A stretch of 64,000 nucleotides of DNA, taken from contig CAAEIG010000168.1 in NCBI GenBank assembly GCA_900755895.1, forward strand, positions 1 through 64,000, in the 5' to 3' direction. The notes beneath the pieces are model-generated. The model was not told the DNA's origin. It ran no database searches and was given only the letters and a program-made list of their open reading frames with translations. The stretch comes from Clostridia bacterium. GTDB lineage: Bacteria; Bacillota; Clostridia; Oscillospirales; Acutalibacteraceae. Positions within the stretch are counted from its first letter, which is position 1. The number at the start of each line of letters is the position of its first letter. Of this stretch, positions 16,518 to 25,079 are shown piece after piece. The translations under genes were made by a program, and so were the position numbers.

Positions 16518-17201
16518 GTGTTTACAAATTCTCTGTTCTTTGGTGCGGCAATCAGCCTATTGGCCTATGAAGTTGGGCTTTTGCTGCGAAAAAAATTTAA
16601 AAAGGCTATTTTTAATCCCCTTTTGATTGGCATTCTATGCGTCATCGGGGTGCTGGCCATTTTCCATATTGAGTATGACAACTACAACGTCGGCGGCCAA
16701 TATATCAGTTACCTGTTGACCCCTGCCACAGTTTGCCTGGCAGTTCCCCTCTATGAGCAGCTGTCGCTGTTAAAGAAAAACCTTGTGGCCGTGGCGGCCG
16801 GGATCGTCTCCGGTGTTCTGGCCAGTCTGGTCAGCGTGTTGCTGTTGTGCAAACTGTTCCAGCTTTCCCATGAGGAGTATGTAACGCTTCTGCCCAAATC
16901 CATCACCACTGCCATTGGCATGGGTGTATCGGAAGAGCTGGGCGGAGTGGTGACCATTACGGTGGCAGTCATCATCATTACCGGTGTGTTAGGCAGCGTC
17001 ATTGGAGAGATTGTGTGCAAACTGTTCCGCATTCAAGAACCCATTGCCAAGGGTCTGGCACTGGGTACCGCGGCTCATGCCGTGGGAACCTCCAAAGCCA
17101 TGGAAATGGGTCCGGTTGAGGGCGCAATGAGCAGCCTGGCCATTGCAGTGGCCGGTCTTTTGACTGTGATTGGCGCCTCTGTATTCGCGCAATTTATGTG
17201 A
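16518..17201 (+). CDS. lrgB: LrgB family membrane protein
   Basis: 227 residues, several transmembrane helices, with family motifs YLLTPATVCLAVPLYEQ, LPKSITTAIGMGVSEELGG and GTAAHAVGTSKAMEMG. GTG start at 16518, two bases after the lrgA stop. LrgA and LrgB form a functional pair in the cytoplasmic membrane, linked to cell lysis control and to transport of pyruvate-type metabolites. Confidence 0.92.
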   Translation: MFTNSLFFGAAISLLAYEVGLLLRKKFKKAIFNPLLIGILCVIGVLAIFHIEYDNYNVGGQYISYLLTPATVCLAVPLYEQLSLLKKNLVAVAAGIVSGVLASLVSVLLLCKLFQLSHEEYVTLLPKSITTAIGMGVSEELGGVVTITVAVIIITGVLGSVIGEIVCKLFRIQEPIAKGLALGTAAHAVGTSKAMEMGPVEGAMSSLAIAVAGLLTVIGASVFAQFM

Positions 17202-17218
17202 TAGAAATGAGGAATCCC

Positions 17219-17806
17219 ATGATGGAGAACTTTATCATTACCATTGGCAGACAGGCAGGCAGCGGCGGACGGGAAGTCGGTATGCGTCTTGCCCAGCGGC
17301 TTGGCATTCCCTACTATGGGCGGCAAGAACTGATGCAAATTGCAAAAGGGACTCCGGATTATGAAGAGGTCCAGTCCTTTTATGAGGAACAGCCGGTGGA
17401 CAGCTTGCTCTATGCCCTTGCAACCATCAACTCTGAAGATGATATGGGGCGCATCCCCTTCCAGCGAATCCGGCAGCTGTGCAGCAAAACCTCCTGCGTG
17501 TTGATCGGCCGCTGCGGCGGTTATATCTTTCGAGGGCAAGAGCGGGCAGTCAGTATTTTTCTCCACGCTGACGAGAACATTCGGGCTCAGCGGACCATGG
17601 AAGACTACGGTATGTCGATGAAAAAGGCCCTGGAACAAAACCAGAAAACAGACAGCGACCGCGCAGCTTTTCACAGATACTACACCCGCGAGGAATGGGG
17701 TGCCTCAGCCGACTATCACCTCTGCTTGGACAGCGGAATCTTAGGTGTAGAAGGCACCGTAGAAGTCATTTTAGCCTACCTAAAAATCCGGGGTATTGTC
17801 CAATAA
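17219..17806 (+). CDS. Cytidylate kinase-like family protein
   Basis: 195 residues. The start region FIITIGRQAGSGGREVGMRLA and YYGRQELMQIA match the cytidylate kinase-like family common in anaerobes; the loop lacks the GKS/T of true CMP kinases, so the nucleotide substrate is unsure. ATG at 17219 or 17222 after TGAGGA. Its place between lrgB and a GntR regulator suggests a signalling or metabolite-phosphorylating role tied to the membrane pair. Confidence 0.8.
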   Translation: MMENFIITIGRQAGSGGREVGMRLAQRLGIPYYGRQELMQIAKGTPDYEEVQSFYEEQPVDSLLYALATINSEDDMGRIPFQRIRQLCSKTSCVLIGRCGGYIFRGQERAVSIFLHADENIRAQRTMEDYGMSMKKALEQNQKTDSDRAAFHRYYTREEWGASADYHLCLDSGILGVEGTVEVILAYLKIRGIVQ

Positions 17807-17808
17807 CA

Positions 17809-18543
17809 ATGGCAGGTGAGATTGTGGACACGGAATATCCGAAGGAAAAAGCATACGTCACAGTGATTGCGTACATTAAGCAGCTGGTGCAAGACGGGCA
17901 ACTGGAATTTGGCGGCAAGCTGCCCTCCGAACGAGAAATGATGGCTACCCTGGGATTGAGCCGCAATTCCATCCGGGAGGCGCTGCGCACATTGGAAAAC
18001 ATGGGCTTACTCTCCTGTATCCATGGCAAGGGAAACTATCTGGTCAACCAGATTGGCGAGAGTTTTAGCAGCGTTTTTTCCATGCTGCTATTTTTAAAGC
18101 AGAGCAATTTCGATGAGGTACAGCAGCTGCGCCGAGGATTGGAAATGCAATCCCTACTCTTAGCTGTGCAATCGGCCGATTGCACCACCGCCATCTCCCA
18201 AACCCAGTGGGTTCAAACCTTGGGGCCGCTGCATCAGCTGGTGGAAACCATGCGCCAAGCCACCGGAAATGAGCGGGTCACCCTGGATTCCGCTTTTCAC
18301 GAAGCGCTCATCCAGTGCAGTGCAAATCGTCTTTTTGCCGTTCTGCAAAAAGCGGTCTCCAGTCTCTGCGAGGCCGCCATTGAAAATGTTTTGACCACTG
18401 CCACCGACGCCCAGTGGCAGGCGTTGGTAGACTGCCACGAAACCATTTATCAATCCCTGCTCAACCGGGATGCTCAGGCCGGCATTGCTGCCATTGACCA
18501 ACACTATACCCATCCTTTCCCAGAGAACCGAATCTCCGATTGA
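17809..18543 (+). CDS. GntR family regulator, FadR subfamily (FCD domain)
   Basis: 244 residues: winged helix at about 12-78 (KLPSEREMMATLGLSRNSIREALRTLE), then an all-helical FCD ligand domain with the histidine-bearing motif DSAFHEALIQCS. FCD proteins bind carboxylates such as lactate or pyruvate through a metal, which fits the lrgAB pair as a carboxylate or overflow-metabolite system. Start two bases after the kinase stop. It most likely binds the TGGTACTACCA palindrome at the operon start. The terminator overlaps its stop codon. Confidence 0.88.
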   Translation: MAGEIVDTEYPKEKAYVTVIAYIKQLVQDGQLEFGGKLPSEREMMATLGLSRNSIREALRTLENMGLLSCIHGKGNYLVNQIGESFSSVFSMLLFLKQSNFDEVQQLRRGLEMQSLLLAVQSADCTTAISQTQWVQTLGPLHQLVETMRQATGNERVTLDSAFHEALIQCSANRLFAVLQKAVSSLCEAAIENVLTTATDAQWQALVDCHETIYQSLLNRDAQAGIAAIDQHYTHPFPENRISD

Positions 18544-18559
18544 GGAGATTCGGTTTTTC
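18528..18559 (+). terminator. Terminator of the lrgAB operon
   Basis: CCGAATCTCC (18528-18537) pairs with GGAGATTCGG (18544-18553), then TTTTTCT. The stop codon TGA lies in the loop. Confidence 0.85.
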
Positions 18560-18688
18560 TCATGCTAAACTTCGTAGAGGTCAGCACGAATCGAACAGCA
18601 AATGCAAGAAGAGACCGATTGCCTCTCCTGGTACAAGCTGAGTTTGAAGGAACACACCCTTGTTCTGGTCGAGGAATAGGACTCAGCA

Positions 18689-18717
18689 TTGCGTTTGTAG
18701 CCGACTTGTGCTATACT
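18689..18717 (+). promoter_or_regulatory. Promoter of the MATE gene
   Basis: TTGCGT (18689-18694), 17 bases, TATACT (18712-18717), about 35 bases before the start codon. Confidence 0.6.
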
Positions 18718-18751
18718 TACGCGGAAATTCAATGGGAATGGAGAGAGGGTA

Positions 18752-20173
18752 TTGAAAACGAAATCCGGGTTTCCTTGGAGAAATTTTCTCCGGAACCTCG
18801 CGGTGATCGCCATCCCTGTCGCGCTGCAAAACCTTTTGACAACGACAGGCAGCATGGTCGACACCATGATGATTGCACCACTGGGTGAAACATCCGTTGG
18901 TGCGGTGGGACTTTGCGCCCAATTTTCGTCGCTGATGTTCTCCGGATACTGGGGATTTGTAGGCGGCGGCATGCTGTTTTTCTCCCAATACTGGGGGGCC
19001 AAGGACGAGGACGGTATCGACCGTTCCTTTGGCCTGACACTGGTCTGTATGCTTGCCTCCACATCTATCTTCACCTGCCTTGCGCTGCTGGCCCCAGAGC
19101 TGGTAATGAGCATCTACACGGACAAAACTGCGATTCAGTCCATCGGTGTGGAATACCTGAGCATCGTGGGTTTTGCCTATCCCATGCAGGTGATCTCCAT
19201 GGCTATGAGCGCCCTGCTGCGCTCCACCGAGCGGGTGCGTATTCCCCTCTATGCGGCGATTGCCTCTGTGGCCACAAATATGTGTCTCAACTGGGTGTTC
19301 ATCTACGGAAAGTTTGGACTTCCCGCAATGGGCGTACGGGGCGCTGCACTGGCCACCGCCTGCGCAGCTGCCGTCAATATGGCGGTAATCCTGATTCTCA
19401 GCCGCGCCCAAGGGTATCCATATCTATTTCATTTTACCAAGCATTTCCGCTGGAACGGCCCCTTTGTGAAGTCCTATTTTGTAAAGTGCTTCCCGATTCT
19501 CTGCAATGAGATTTTAATCGGCGTGGGCAACATGGTCATCAATATCGTGCTGGGTCGCCAGTCCGAGCAGGCTATTGCCGCAATCGCCGTATTCCGCACA
19601 CTGGAAGGTTTGGTTATCGGCTTCTTTGCGGGCTTTTCCAATGCAGCTTCCGTGCTCGTTGGAAAAAGTGTGGGTGCTGGGGAACTGGACACCGCCTACG
19701 AGCGGGCCAAGCGCCTTGTGCTGCTATGCGGATGCAGCATCTTTGTGCTATGCGCAACGCTGCTGGCGGTCCATCGACCGCTCCTAAGCGTGATGAGCCT
19801 TTCTGGGGAATCCCTGGAGATCGGCACTGGACTGTTGATGATTTACAGTGTGGCTGCGGTGATCCGCATGTGCAACTGGACGCAGAACGACACCTACCGA
19901 TCAGCTGGTGACGCAGCCTATGGGACCATCCTTGAGATCTCCTTCATGTACGCCCTGGTATTGCCCTGTGTCTGCCTGACGGGCCTGGTTTGGAAAGCAC
20001 CGTTCTTATTGGTCTTCGCCTGCTGTTACATCGACGAGCCTATCCGGTTTATCCTGATGCAGGTACACATGTATTCCGGCAAGTGGGTGCGCCCCGTCAC
20101 AGAATTAGGTCGAGCAGCGCTGCCAGCATTTCGTCAAAAACACAGCCATCGCAAAGCTCAGCAGGAGTCCTAA
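18752..20173 (+). CDS. MATE family efflux transporter
   Basis: 473 residues, about twelve membrane helices, with MATE features in both halves (IPVALQNLLTTTGSMVDTMMI near the start, FRTLEGLVIGFFAGFSNAASVLVG in the second half). TTG start at 18752 preceded by GAGAGGG. MATE proteins export drugs or metabolites using Na+ or H+. It is a single gene with its own promoter and a bidirectional terminator shared with the ars operon. Confidence 0.92.
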   Translation: MKTKSGFPWRNFLRNLAVIAIPVALQNLLTTTGSMVDTMMIAPLGETSVGAVGLCAQFSSLMFSGYWGFVGGGMLFFSQYWGAKDEDGIDRSFGLTLVCMLASTSIFTCLALLAPELVMSIYTDKTAIQSIGVEYLSIVGFAYPMQVISMAMSALLRSTERVRIPLYAAIASVATNMCLNWVFIYGKFGLPAMGVRGAALATACAAAVNMAVILILSRAQGYPYLFHFTKHFRWNGPFVKSYFVKCFPILCNEILIGVGNMVINIVLGRQSEQAIAAIAVFRTLEGLVIGFFAGFSNAASVLVGKSVGAGELDTAYERAKRLVLLCGCSIFVLCATLLAVHRPLLSVMSLSGESLEIGTGLLMIYSVAAVIRMCNWTQNDTYRSAGDAAYGTILEISFMYALVLPCVCLTGLVWKAPFLLVFACCYIDEPIRFILMQVHMYSGKWVRPVTELGRAALPAFRQKHSHRKAQQES

Positions 20174-20288
20174 AAGAAAAACCGGCAGCTCCCCTTCCCC
20201 ACCGCATCTGGGGACTATCCTGCCAAAACACCTCAAACCCACCTTCTGATCGCGCGGCCTGTGGTTCTGACACTCGCCGTTTCCGAAA

Positions 20289-20341
20289 AAAGAACCGCAA
20301 TTTTGATACACGGCGTATCAAGGTTGCGGTTCTTTCTTTTT
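20289..20341. terminator. Bidirectional terminator between MATE and ars genes
   Basis: AAAGAACCGCAA (20289-20300) pairs with TTGCGGTTCTTT (20324-20335), with an inner TTGATAC/GTATCAA stem. A/T runs on both sides serve both strands. Confidence 0.85.
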
Positions 20342-20396
20342 CCCAAAAGGCTCCAGTTCCAGGACCTGTGGGACATTTCATACTTGGAATTGATGA

Positions 20397-20822
20397 TTAC
20401 TCAGACTCCCATGGAATTTCATGAGTCTGGATACGTCTCTTCAGCTCTAAAATATGGTCACGAATGGAAGAAATGGTCTGCAAAAACACTGCATCCGATT
20501 GACCGGTAGGATCTTCCAATCCCCAGTCCTCTCTGTGACTGCAAGGTAAATATGGGCACTTCACATTACACCCCATAGTCACCACTACATCCACCGGAGG
20601 AAGCTCCTGAAGTTCTTTGCTGCGCTGAGTTTGCTCCATTTGGATGCCATAGCGCACCCACATCAGACGCACCGCATCCTGGTTGATCTGGGGCACGGTT
20701 TCCGTACCGGCGGAGTAGCTTTCAAACACATCGGATGCCAAATAGTTTCCCAATGCTTCAGCTATCTGGCTTCGGCAGGAGTTGTGAACACAGATAAATG
20801 CCACCCTGGGTTTTTGTCTCAT
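20397..20822 (-). CDS. arsC: Arsenate reductase, low-molecular-weight phosphatase type
   Basis: 141 residues with the P-loop C11-x5-R17 (CVHNSCR), the second cysteine pair in TMGCNVKCPYLPC, and the DP pair EDPTG, all as in thioredoxin-linked ArsC. It reduces arsenate to arsenite in the cytoplasm. Start overlaps the thioredoxin-like gene stop by four bases. Third gene of the permease-thioredoxin-arsC unit under ArsR control. Confidence 0.93.
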   Translation of the reverse strand: MRQKPRVAFICVHNSCRSQIAEALGNYLASDVFESYSAGTETVPQINQDAVRLMWVRYGIQMEQTQRSKELQELPPVDVVVTMGCNVKCPYLPCSHREDWGLEDPTGQSDAVFLQTISSIRDHILELKRRIQTHEIPWESE

Positions 20823-21166
20823 CGCTTACCTCTGACCTTCTGAATCAGCGCTTTGACCTCTTCCTTTTTCAAAACCTTTCCATACGAAACAACTTTGCCG
20901 TCCACTACCAGGGCAGGAGTGGTCATCACGCCGTATGCGGCAATTTGCGCAAAGTCTGTGACGTGGTCAATGGTGGTATCCATATTCAACTCTGCCAGTG
21001 CTGCCCGGGTCGCCTCCTCCAATGCATTACATTTCGCGCAGCCAGATCCCAGCACCTTGACGCCTTGAGATGCCTTCTCCGCCTCTGCCTGAGCCATTTT
21101 CTCTGGTGTGCAGGCTCCTCCGCAGCAGCATTTCTGTTCTTCTTTCTTTTTGCCAAACAGTCCCAT
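20819..21166 (-). CDS. Thioredoxin-like protein (MTH895/redox-active disulfide type)
   Basis: 115 residues: a lysine- and cysteine-rich N-terminal tail (KCCCGGAC, about 12-19), then a thioredoxin fold with redox motif CAKC near 43-46 and cis-proline region TTPALVVDGKVV. Family members occur with ArsP-type permeases and probably transfer electrons or thiols. The N-terminal cysteine cluster could bind metalloid or metal. Lies between the permease and arsC. Confidence 0.85.
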   Translation of the reverse strand: MGLFGKKKEEQKCCCGGACTPEKMAQAEAEKASQGVKVLGSGCAKCNALEEATRAALAELNMDTTIDHVTDFAQIAAYGVMTTPALVVDGKVVSYGKVLKKEEVKALIQKVRGKR

Positions 21167-21184
21167 AAAAACATGCCTCCTACA

Positions 21185-22186
21185 TCAAATTATCAAGTAT
21201 TGAATTGCGTTGAACACATAGCCAACCGCAACAATTCCAAGACTACAGATTCCAATAAACAACGCCAGCAATTTGGGTTTTACAGCCTTTCGCAGCATAA
21301 TGAGGGACGGCAAGGACAGCGTTGTCACCGCCATCATAAAGGACAGCACCGTACCAAGCTGCGCACCCTTGGCCAGCAGAGCTTCTGCAATGGGGATCGT
21401 CCCGAAAACATCTGCATACATGGGAACACCGACAATGGTTGCCAAAACCACACCCAAGTGATTATCGCTGCCAAGTAACATTGTGATCCAGTCTTCTGGG
21501 ATCCAGTTGTGAATCAAGGCACCGATACCGACCCCCACCAATACATAGGGAAACACTTTTTTAAATGTCCCTGCCATCTGCTCCTTGGCGTAGGTCAGCC
21601 TTTCCCGAACCGTCAGACTAGGGGACTCAATGTCCACACTGCCGGCTGAGAGGACAAAGCTTTCCACGTATTTTTCCATACCCAGCTTTTCAATGATCGT
21701 ACCGCCAATGACTGCAATGACCAAGCCAAGTATCACATAAATTACCGCGACCTTCCCGCCAAAGATGCTCATGAGAAGCACCAGACTTCCCAAATCCACC
21801 ATGGGGGAAGAAATCAAGAAGGAAAAGGTCACCCCCAAAGGAAGACCCGCACTGGTAAACCCTATGAACAGCGGAATGGAGGAACAGGAACAAAAGGGTG
21901 TTACCGTTCCCAACAGGGCCGCAATCACATTTGCCCAGATCCCCCGAAACCGCCCCAGAATGCGTTTGCTCCGCTCTGGCGGAAAATAGCTCTGGATGTA
22001 AGAGATCACAAAAATCAACACACAGAGTAAAACCAGAATCTTGAGCACATCATAGATAAAAAACTGGATACTGCCTCCAATCCGTCCATTTACGTCCAAG
22101 CCCAGTGCCGAGAGAAGCCTTCCCAGAAGGTCGTTCAGCCACTGCATCCCAAGCACCTGGTCCTGTATAAAATCCCATACGCTCAT
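21185..22186 (-). CDS. ArsP/YraQ family permease
   Basis: 333 residues, about eight to ten membrane helices, with the family hallmark TPFCSCSSIPLF near 101-112 and a second-half repeat VGVPMYADVFGTIPIAEALL. ArsP proteins export organoarsenicals such as methylarsenite; YraQ relatives are less clear. It has its own ArsR box (22222-22237) and follows the arsR terminator. Start at 22186 with GAGGGGAC upstream. Confidence 0.88.
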   Translation of the reverse strand: MSVWDFIQDQVLGMQWLNDLLGRLLSALGLDVNGRIGGSIQFFIYDVLKILVLLCVLIFVISYIQSYFPPERSKRILGRFRGIWANVIAALLGTVTPFCSCSSIPLFIGFTSAGLPLGVTFSFLISSPMVDLGSLVLLMSIFGGKVAVIYVILGLVIAVIGGTIIEKLGMEKYVESFVLSAGSVDIESPSLTVRERLTYAKEQMAGTFKKVFPYVLVGVGIGALIHNWIPEDWITMLLGSDNHLGVVLATIVGVPMYADVFGTIPIAEALLAKGAQLGTVLSFMMAVTTLSLPSLIMLRKAVKPKLLALFIGICSLGIVAVGYVFNAIQYLII

Positions 22187-22221
22187 AGTGTCCCCTCACT
22201 TTCTGTCTCCACGGATGACAT

Positions 22222-22237
22222 ATCAAAATAATTTGAT
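22222..22237. promoter_or_regulatory. ArsR box upstream of the permease
   Basis: ATCAAA-ATAA-TTTGAT, a perfect-arm dyad of the ATCAA-N6-TTGAT type recognised by ArsR. It lies 36 bases before the permease start codon. Confidence 0.8.
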
Positions 22238-22248
22238 GTGTACCCCTC

Positions 22249-22280
22249 AAAAAAACGCCATCTCAAACAGATGGCGTTTT
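22249..22280 (-). terminator. Terminator of arsR
   Basis: AAAACGCCATCT (22252-22263) pairs with AGATGGCGTTTT (22269-22280) and the minus strand continues with a T run. It overlaps the arsR stop codon and separates arsR from the permease unit. Confidence 0.85.
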
Positions 22281-22596
22281 AGCCGCACCGGCCACACGTG
22301 CAATCTGGTTTCTCTATATTGGGAGTGGTCAGCTTTTTGAGAAGCTCTACAGCATTGTCCCTACCGGAAGAGCTCAATTTGTAATGGGTCCATTTTCCTT
22401 CCTGACGGCTGACCACAATGCCGGAATCACACAGGATTTTCATGTGATAGGAGAGCCCGGACTGGGTCAGGTCTAAAGGCTCCAGCAGAACACAGGCACA
22501 CTTTTCACCGCTCCTCAACTGCTCCAGAATTGCCAGCCGCTTTGGGTCACAAAGTGCTTTAAACACCTTCGCCTGTTCCTGATAAGCCCCTTCCAT
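22279..22596 (-). CDS. arsR: ArsR/SmtB family arsenic-responsive repressor
   Basis: 105 residues; winged helix about 8-85 with the metalloid-site type motif C-x-C (EKCACVLLEPLDLTQSGLSYH gives two cysteines in the recognition region) and DPKRLAILEQL at the start. The C-terminal CTCGRCG offers further thiols. It should repress from the box at 22610-22625, directly after its own promoter, and from the one upstream of the permease. Confidence 0.9.
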   Translation of the reverse strand: MEGAYQEQAKVFKALCDPKRLAILEQLRSGEKCACVLLEPLDLTQSGLSYHMKILCDSGIVVSRQEGKWTHYKLSSSGRDNAVELLKKLTTPNIEKPDCTCGRCG

Positions 22597-22609
22597 GGTC
22601 TCACCTCAC

Positions 22610-22625
22610 ATCAAATTATTTTGAT
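22610..22625. promoter_or_regulatory. ArsR box upstream of arsR
   Basis: ATCAAA-TTAT-TTTGAT, same arms as the box before the permease. It lies between the arsR -10 box and start codon. Confidence 0.82.
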
Positions 22626-22632
22626 ATGTTCT

Positions 22633-22661
22633 AGTATATGCAGCCAGCCCCGCTTTGTCAA
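22633..22661 (-). promoter_or_regulatory. Promoter of arsR
   Basis: Minus strand TTGACA (22661-22656), 17 bases, TATACT (22638-22633). Confidence 0.8.
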
Positions 22662-22730
22662 CAGGCAATTTTCATGTTCTGTGCGGAATGTTTCCAAGGC
22701 CCTTGCCCTCACCACAAGATTTTTGCCAGA

Positions 22731-22763
22731 AAAACCGCACCCAGCATCTCCAGGTGCGGTTTT
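22731..22763. terminator. Terminator after the PLD-ATPase gene
   Basis: AAAACCGCACC (22731-22741) pairs with GGTGCGGTTTT (22753-22763); T runs on both strands. Confidence 0.75.
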
Positions 22764-22837
22764 ACTGTTTTTTATCTGCCAATTGATGCAGCCATTCCTG
22801 CTTTTATGGACGGAAAAAGCCACAGAGCAGAAGAAAC

Positions 22838-24835
22838 CTATCTTCTCCGCCACCGGTCCAGCCAGGACTTGCGGAAGGGCAGGTCAAAAAACTCCCGGGC
22901 CACATCTAGCTCCATCACCAGCCATTCCCGGGACTTGTGGGCTTCTAAAGTTTCCGGCAGTTCCTTTAGGATGCGATCCGCCTCGTAGGGCGCTCCCGCA
23001 TTGTACCGCAGCTCGTTAGCCCGCTCTGAAATCTCGAAGGAATCCCGGCTGGTCTGCCAGGCATTGCGGATGGTCTTGATGGCATAGCTTCCAGTGACCT
23101 TTTCGCTAAAATAGTCCTCCAAGGTCAAGGGACGAATGTAAGAGGGCAATTCCCCTTCGCCATACTGGACAAATAACTCTTGAAGCACCTGGGAGGAGGC
23201 CGCCAGAATATCGGGAGCGCTTTCCACAGTATCGCTCTTCATTTCCTCCCGCAGCTGATCCACAATCTCAAGCATCCGGCGCAGATACTCTCGATAGAAA
23301 GCCGTCCCAATCTCCCGCTGAACGGTGCGCACCACACTGCTGCGCATCACCTCTGTATTGGTCAAACCGGCCTGAACCCGGCAGATCACCGTCCGCCGGA
23401 TCACCTCGGGCGCCACTGCTTTTACGTCTTCATTGGCGCTGATCACCACCGCTGGGTAATGGAGCAGCCCTTCCACCACACCAAAATCATCGTTTTTGAT
23501 GGTCTCAATGGCGTGCTGGTTGAACCGGGTATTGGTCAGATCGTCCACAATGATGGGCGCACCCTTCACCGTCCGCTTTAAGCTCTCAATCCCGGATCGG
23601 GTAAAGTCCGGGGCGGAAAGCTTTGTCTTTTGACCGATCATCATTTTCAAAAGGGTTTCCAGAAAACTGGTCTTCCCCGCTTTACTCTGACCGTACACCA
23701 ATCCAAACACCGGATAAGGCAGCAGATTTTGGTTGTACCGCACCGCCAGATCCCGCATACTGGCCATAAATGGGGAACAGAAGAACCAGTTGGCAAATTC
23801 GTAATACCGATGCTGCAGCCCCTGGACGTCCCCGTGGAATTTCTCATATCCCTCCATATACCGGAGAAACAGGGCGGCATCCTTGGCGACGTCTTCCCCA
23901 GCGGGGGCCAGATCCAATGTGACATCGTTGAGCCGGACCACTCCCTCGTCGGGGAACACCTCCAACTGGGGATATTCACTTTGCAGCTCCTTTTCTTGAA
24001 CCTTATTTGCCACAACCTGCCGTCGGATGGATTTCACCTTTTCTGGGGAAAGCATCAGACGGCCTTTCTTGTCCGGTTTTGGCACCGAGGGAGCCAGCTT
24101 TTTCGCCAGGTTTTTCACATCTAGCGCAAAACGCACCTCTTCCTTGGCCTCCTCAACCGATTCCAGCACCAGGGCCTTTTTGGTGCGGATGGTCCGGGCG
24201 ATGGGCAATTCCTCCAGGTTCTCCCCATCGTCAGCGGTGAGCAAGGCCTCCTTGGCAATTTGATCGGTGCAGTCCTCCCGCAGCCGGCAGTAGCAGTCCC
24301 AGTACCACTCGTAGGCCCGATCCCCATCCAGATAGCAGATATTCTCCCGCTGGCGTCCACCAAAGGCAGAAAATGACAGGTTTGCAGACCCCATCACCAC
24401 ACGCTTTCGACCATCCTCTGCCGAAAGAAGGTAGATTTTCTCGTGGGACAGCACCGTCCGAGCTACATAAAACCGGAGAGTTCCCGCCTCGATCCGAGAT
24501 ACCAGATCCAACTTCATTTTGCCGGCAGTCTCCCGCATCCGCTCAATCGTCTTGCACTGATAGGCCATCACCTCTTGCAGGGAATAGGAGATCACTTCGT
24601 CACATCCAAAAAGGATTTCCGCATTCTGAAACAGGTCCAACAGTTGATACACAAACCCGATCCCCGAGGAATAAGTGATAGCGTGGAGCGTATCAAACCC
24701 AGAAAACAGCTCCTGCCAGGATGTTGTTTCTGCTCCGGAAAACTCAAGCTTCACCACATCCAACGCACCTGGGTTGTTCAAGTTCATTTGTTGTTGAACA
24801 GGCTCTTCCTTGTCAAAAAAGGACAGGTTTTCCAT
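22838..24835 (-). CDS. Phospholipase-D-like nuclease domain fused to a P-loop ATPase
   Basis: 665 residues. N-terminal PLD-like domain: H131-x-K133 followed by G149-S-x-N152, one HKD half, so a dimer would be needed for catalysis; the usual aspartate after HxK-x4 is serine (S138). A middle linker (about 200-340) leads to a P-loop ATPase: Walker A GQSKAGKTS at 382-390, Walker B IIVDD at 428-432, sensor-like ISANED at 465-470 and RR at 480-481. The ATPase resembles SF3/primase-helicase-type modules. No signal peptide. Single gene with its own TATAAT box (24909-24914) and terminator. A nucleic-acid-processing or defence role is inferred, not shown. Confidence 0.75.
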   Translation of the reverse strand: MENLSFFDKEEPVQQQMNLNNPGALDVVKLEFSGAETTSWQELFSGFDTLHAITYSSGIGFVYQLLDLFQNAEILFGCDEVISYSLQEVMAYQCKTIERMRETAGKMKLDLVSRIEAGTLRFYVARTVLSHEKIYLLSAEDGRKRVVMGSANLSFSAFGGRQRENICYLDGDRAYEWYWDCYCRLREDCTDQIAKEALLTADDGENLEELPIARTIRTKKALVLESVEEAKEEVRFALDVKNLAKKLAPSVPKPDKKGRLMLSPEKVKSIRRQVVANKVQEKELQSEYPQLEVFPDEGVVRLNDVTLDLAPAGEDVAKDAALFLRYMEGYEKFHGDVQGLQHRYYEFANWFFCSPFMASMRDLAVRYNQNLLPYPVFGLVYGQSKAGKTSFLETLLKMMIGQKTKLSAPDFTRSGIESLKRTVKGAPIIVDDLTNTRFNQHAIETIKNDDFGVVEGLLHYPAVVISANEDVKAVAPEVIRRTVICRVQAGLTNTEVMRSSVVRTVQREIGTAFYREYLRRMLEIVDQLREEMKSDTVESAPDILAASSQVLQELFVQYGEGELPSYIRPLTLEDYFSEKVTGSYAIKTIRNAWQTSRDSFEISERANELRYNAGAPYEADRILKELPETLEAHKSREWLVMELDVAREFFDLPFRKSWLDRWRRR

Positions 24836-24908
24836 AAGCGGCCTCCTCTCATTCTCCTTTGATTTCTTCCTTTATCTTCCAGGCAAAAAGGCACTTTCAT
24901 ACAACAAA

Positions 24909-24914
24909 ATTATA
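24909..24914 (-). promoter_or_regulatory. -10 box of the PLD-ATPase gene
   Basis: Minus-strand TATAAT, about 75 bases upstream of the start; the -35 region is weak. Confidence 0.45.
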
Positions 24915-25019
24915 TAGCAAGAACCAGAATTTATCTACTGATATCTCCACGAATCCTTCAGCAATCCGTCAGAATCTGAAACAAATGACAGATGGTGTTT
25001 TTCAATGGTATCCGCAGAC

Positions 25020-25048
25020 TTGCCCCTCTCCCCGCCATCCTGTATAAT
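25020..25048 (+). promoter_or_regulatory. Promoter of the SGNH-deformylase operon
   Basis: TTGCCC (25020-25025), 17 bases, TATAAT (25043-25048), 31 bases before the first start codon. Confidence 0.7.
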
Positions 25049-25079
25049 GGAACCATAGGAGAAAAAGGGAGGCCACACC

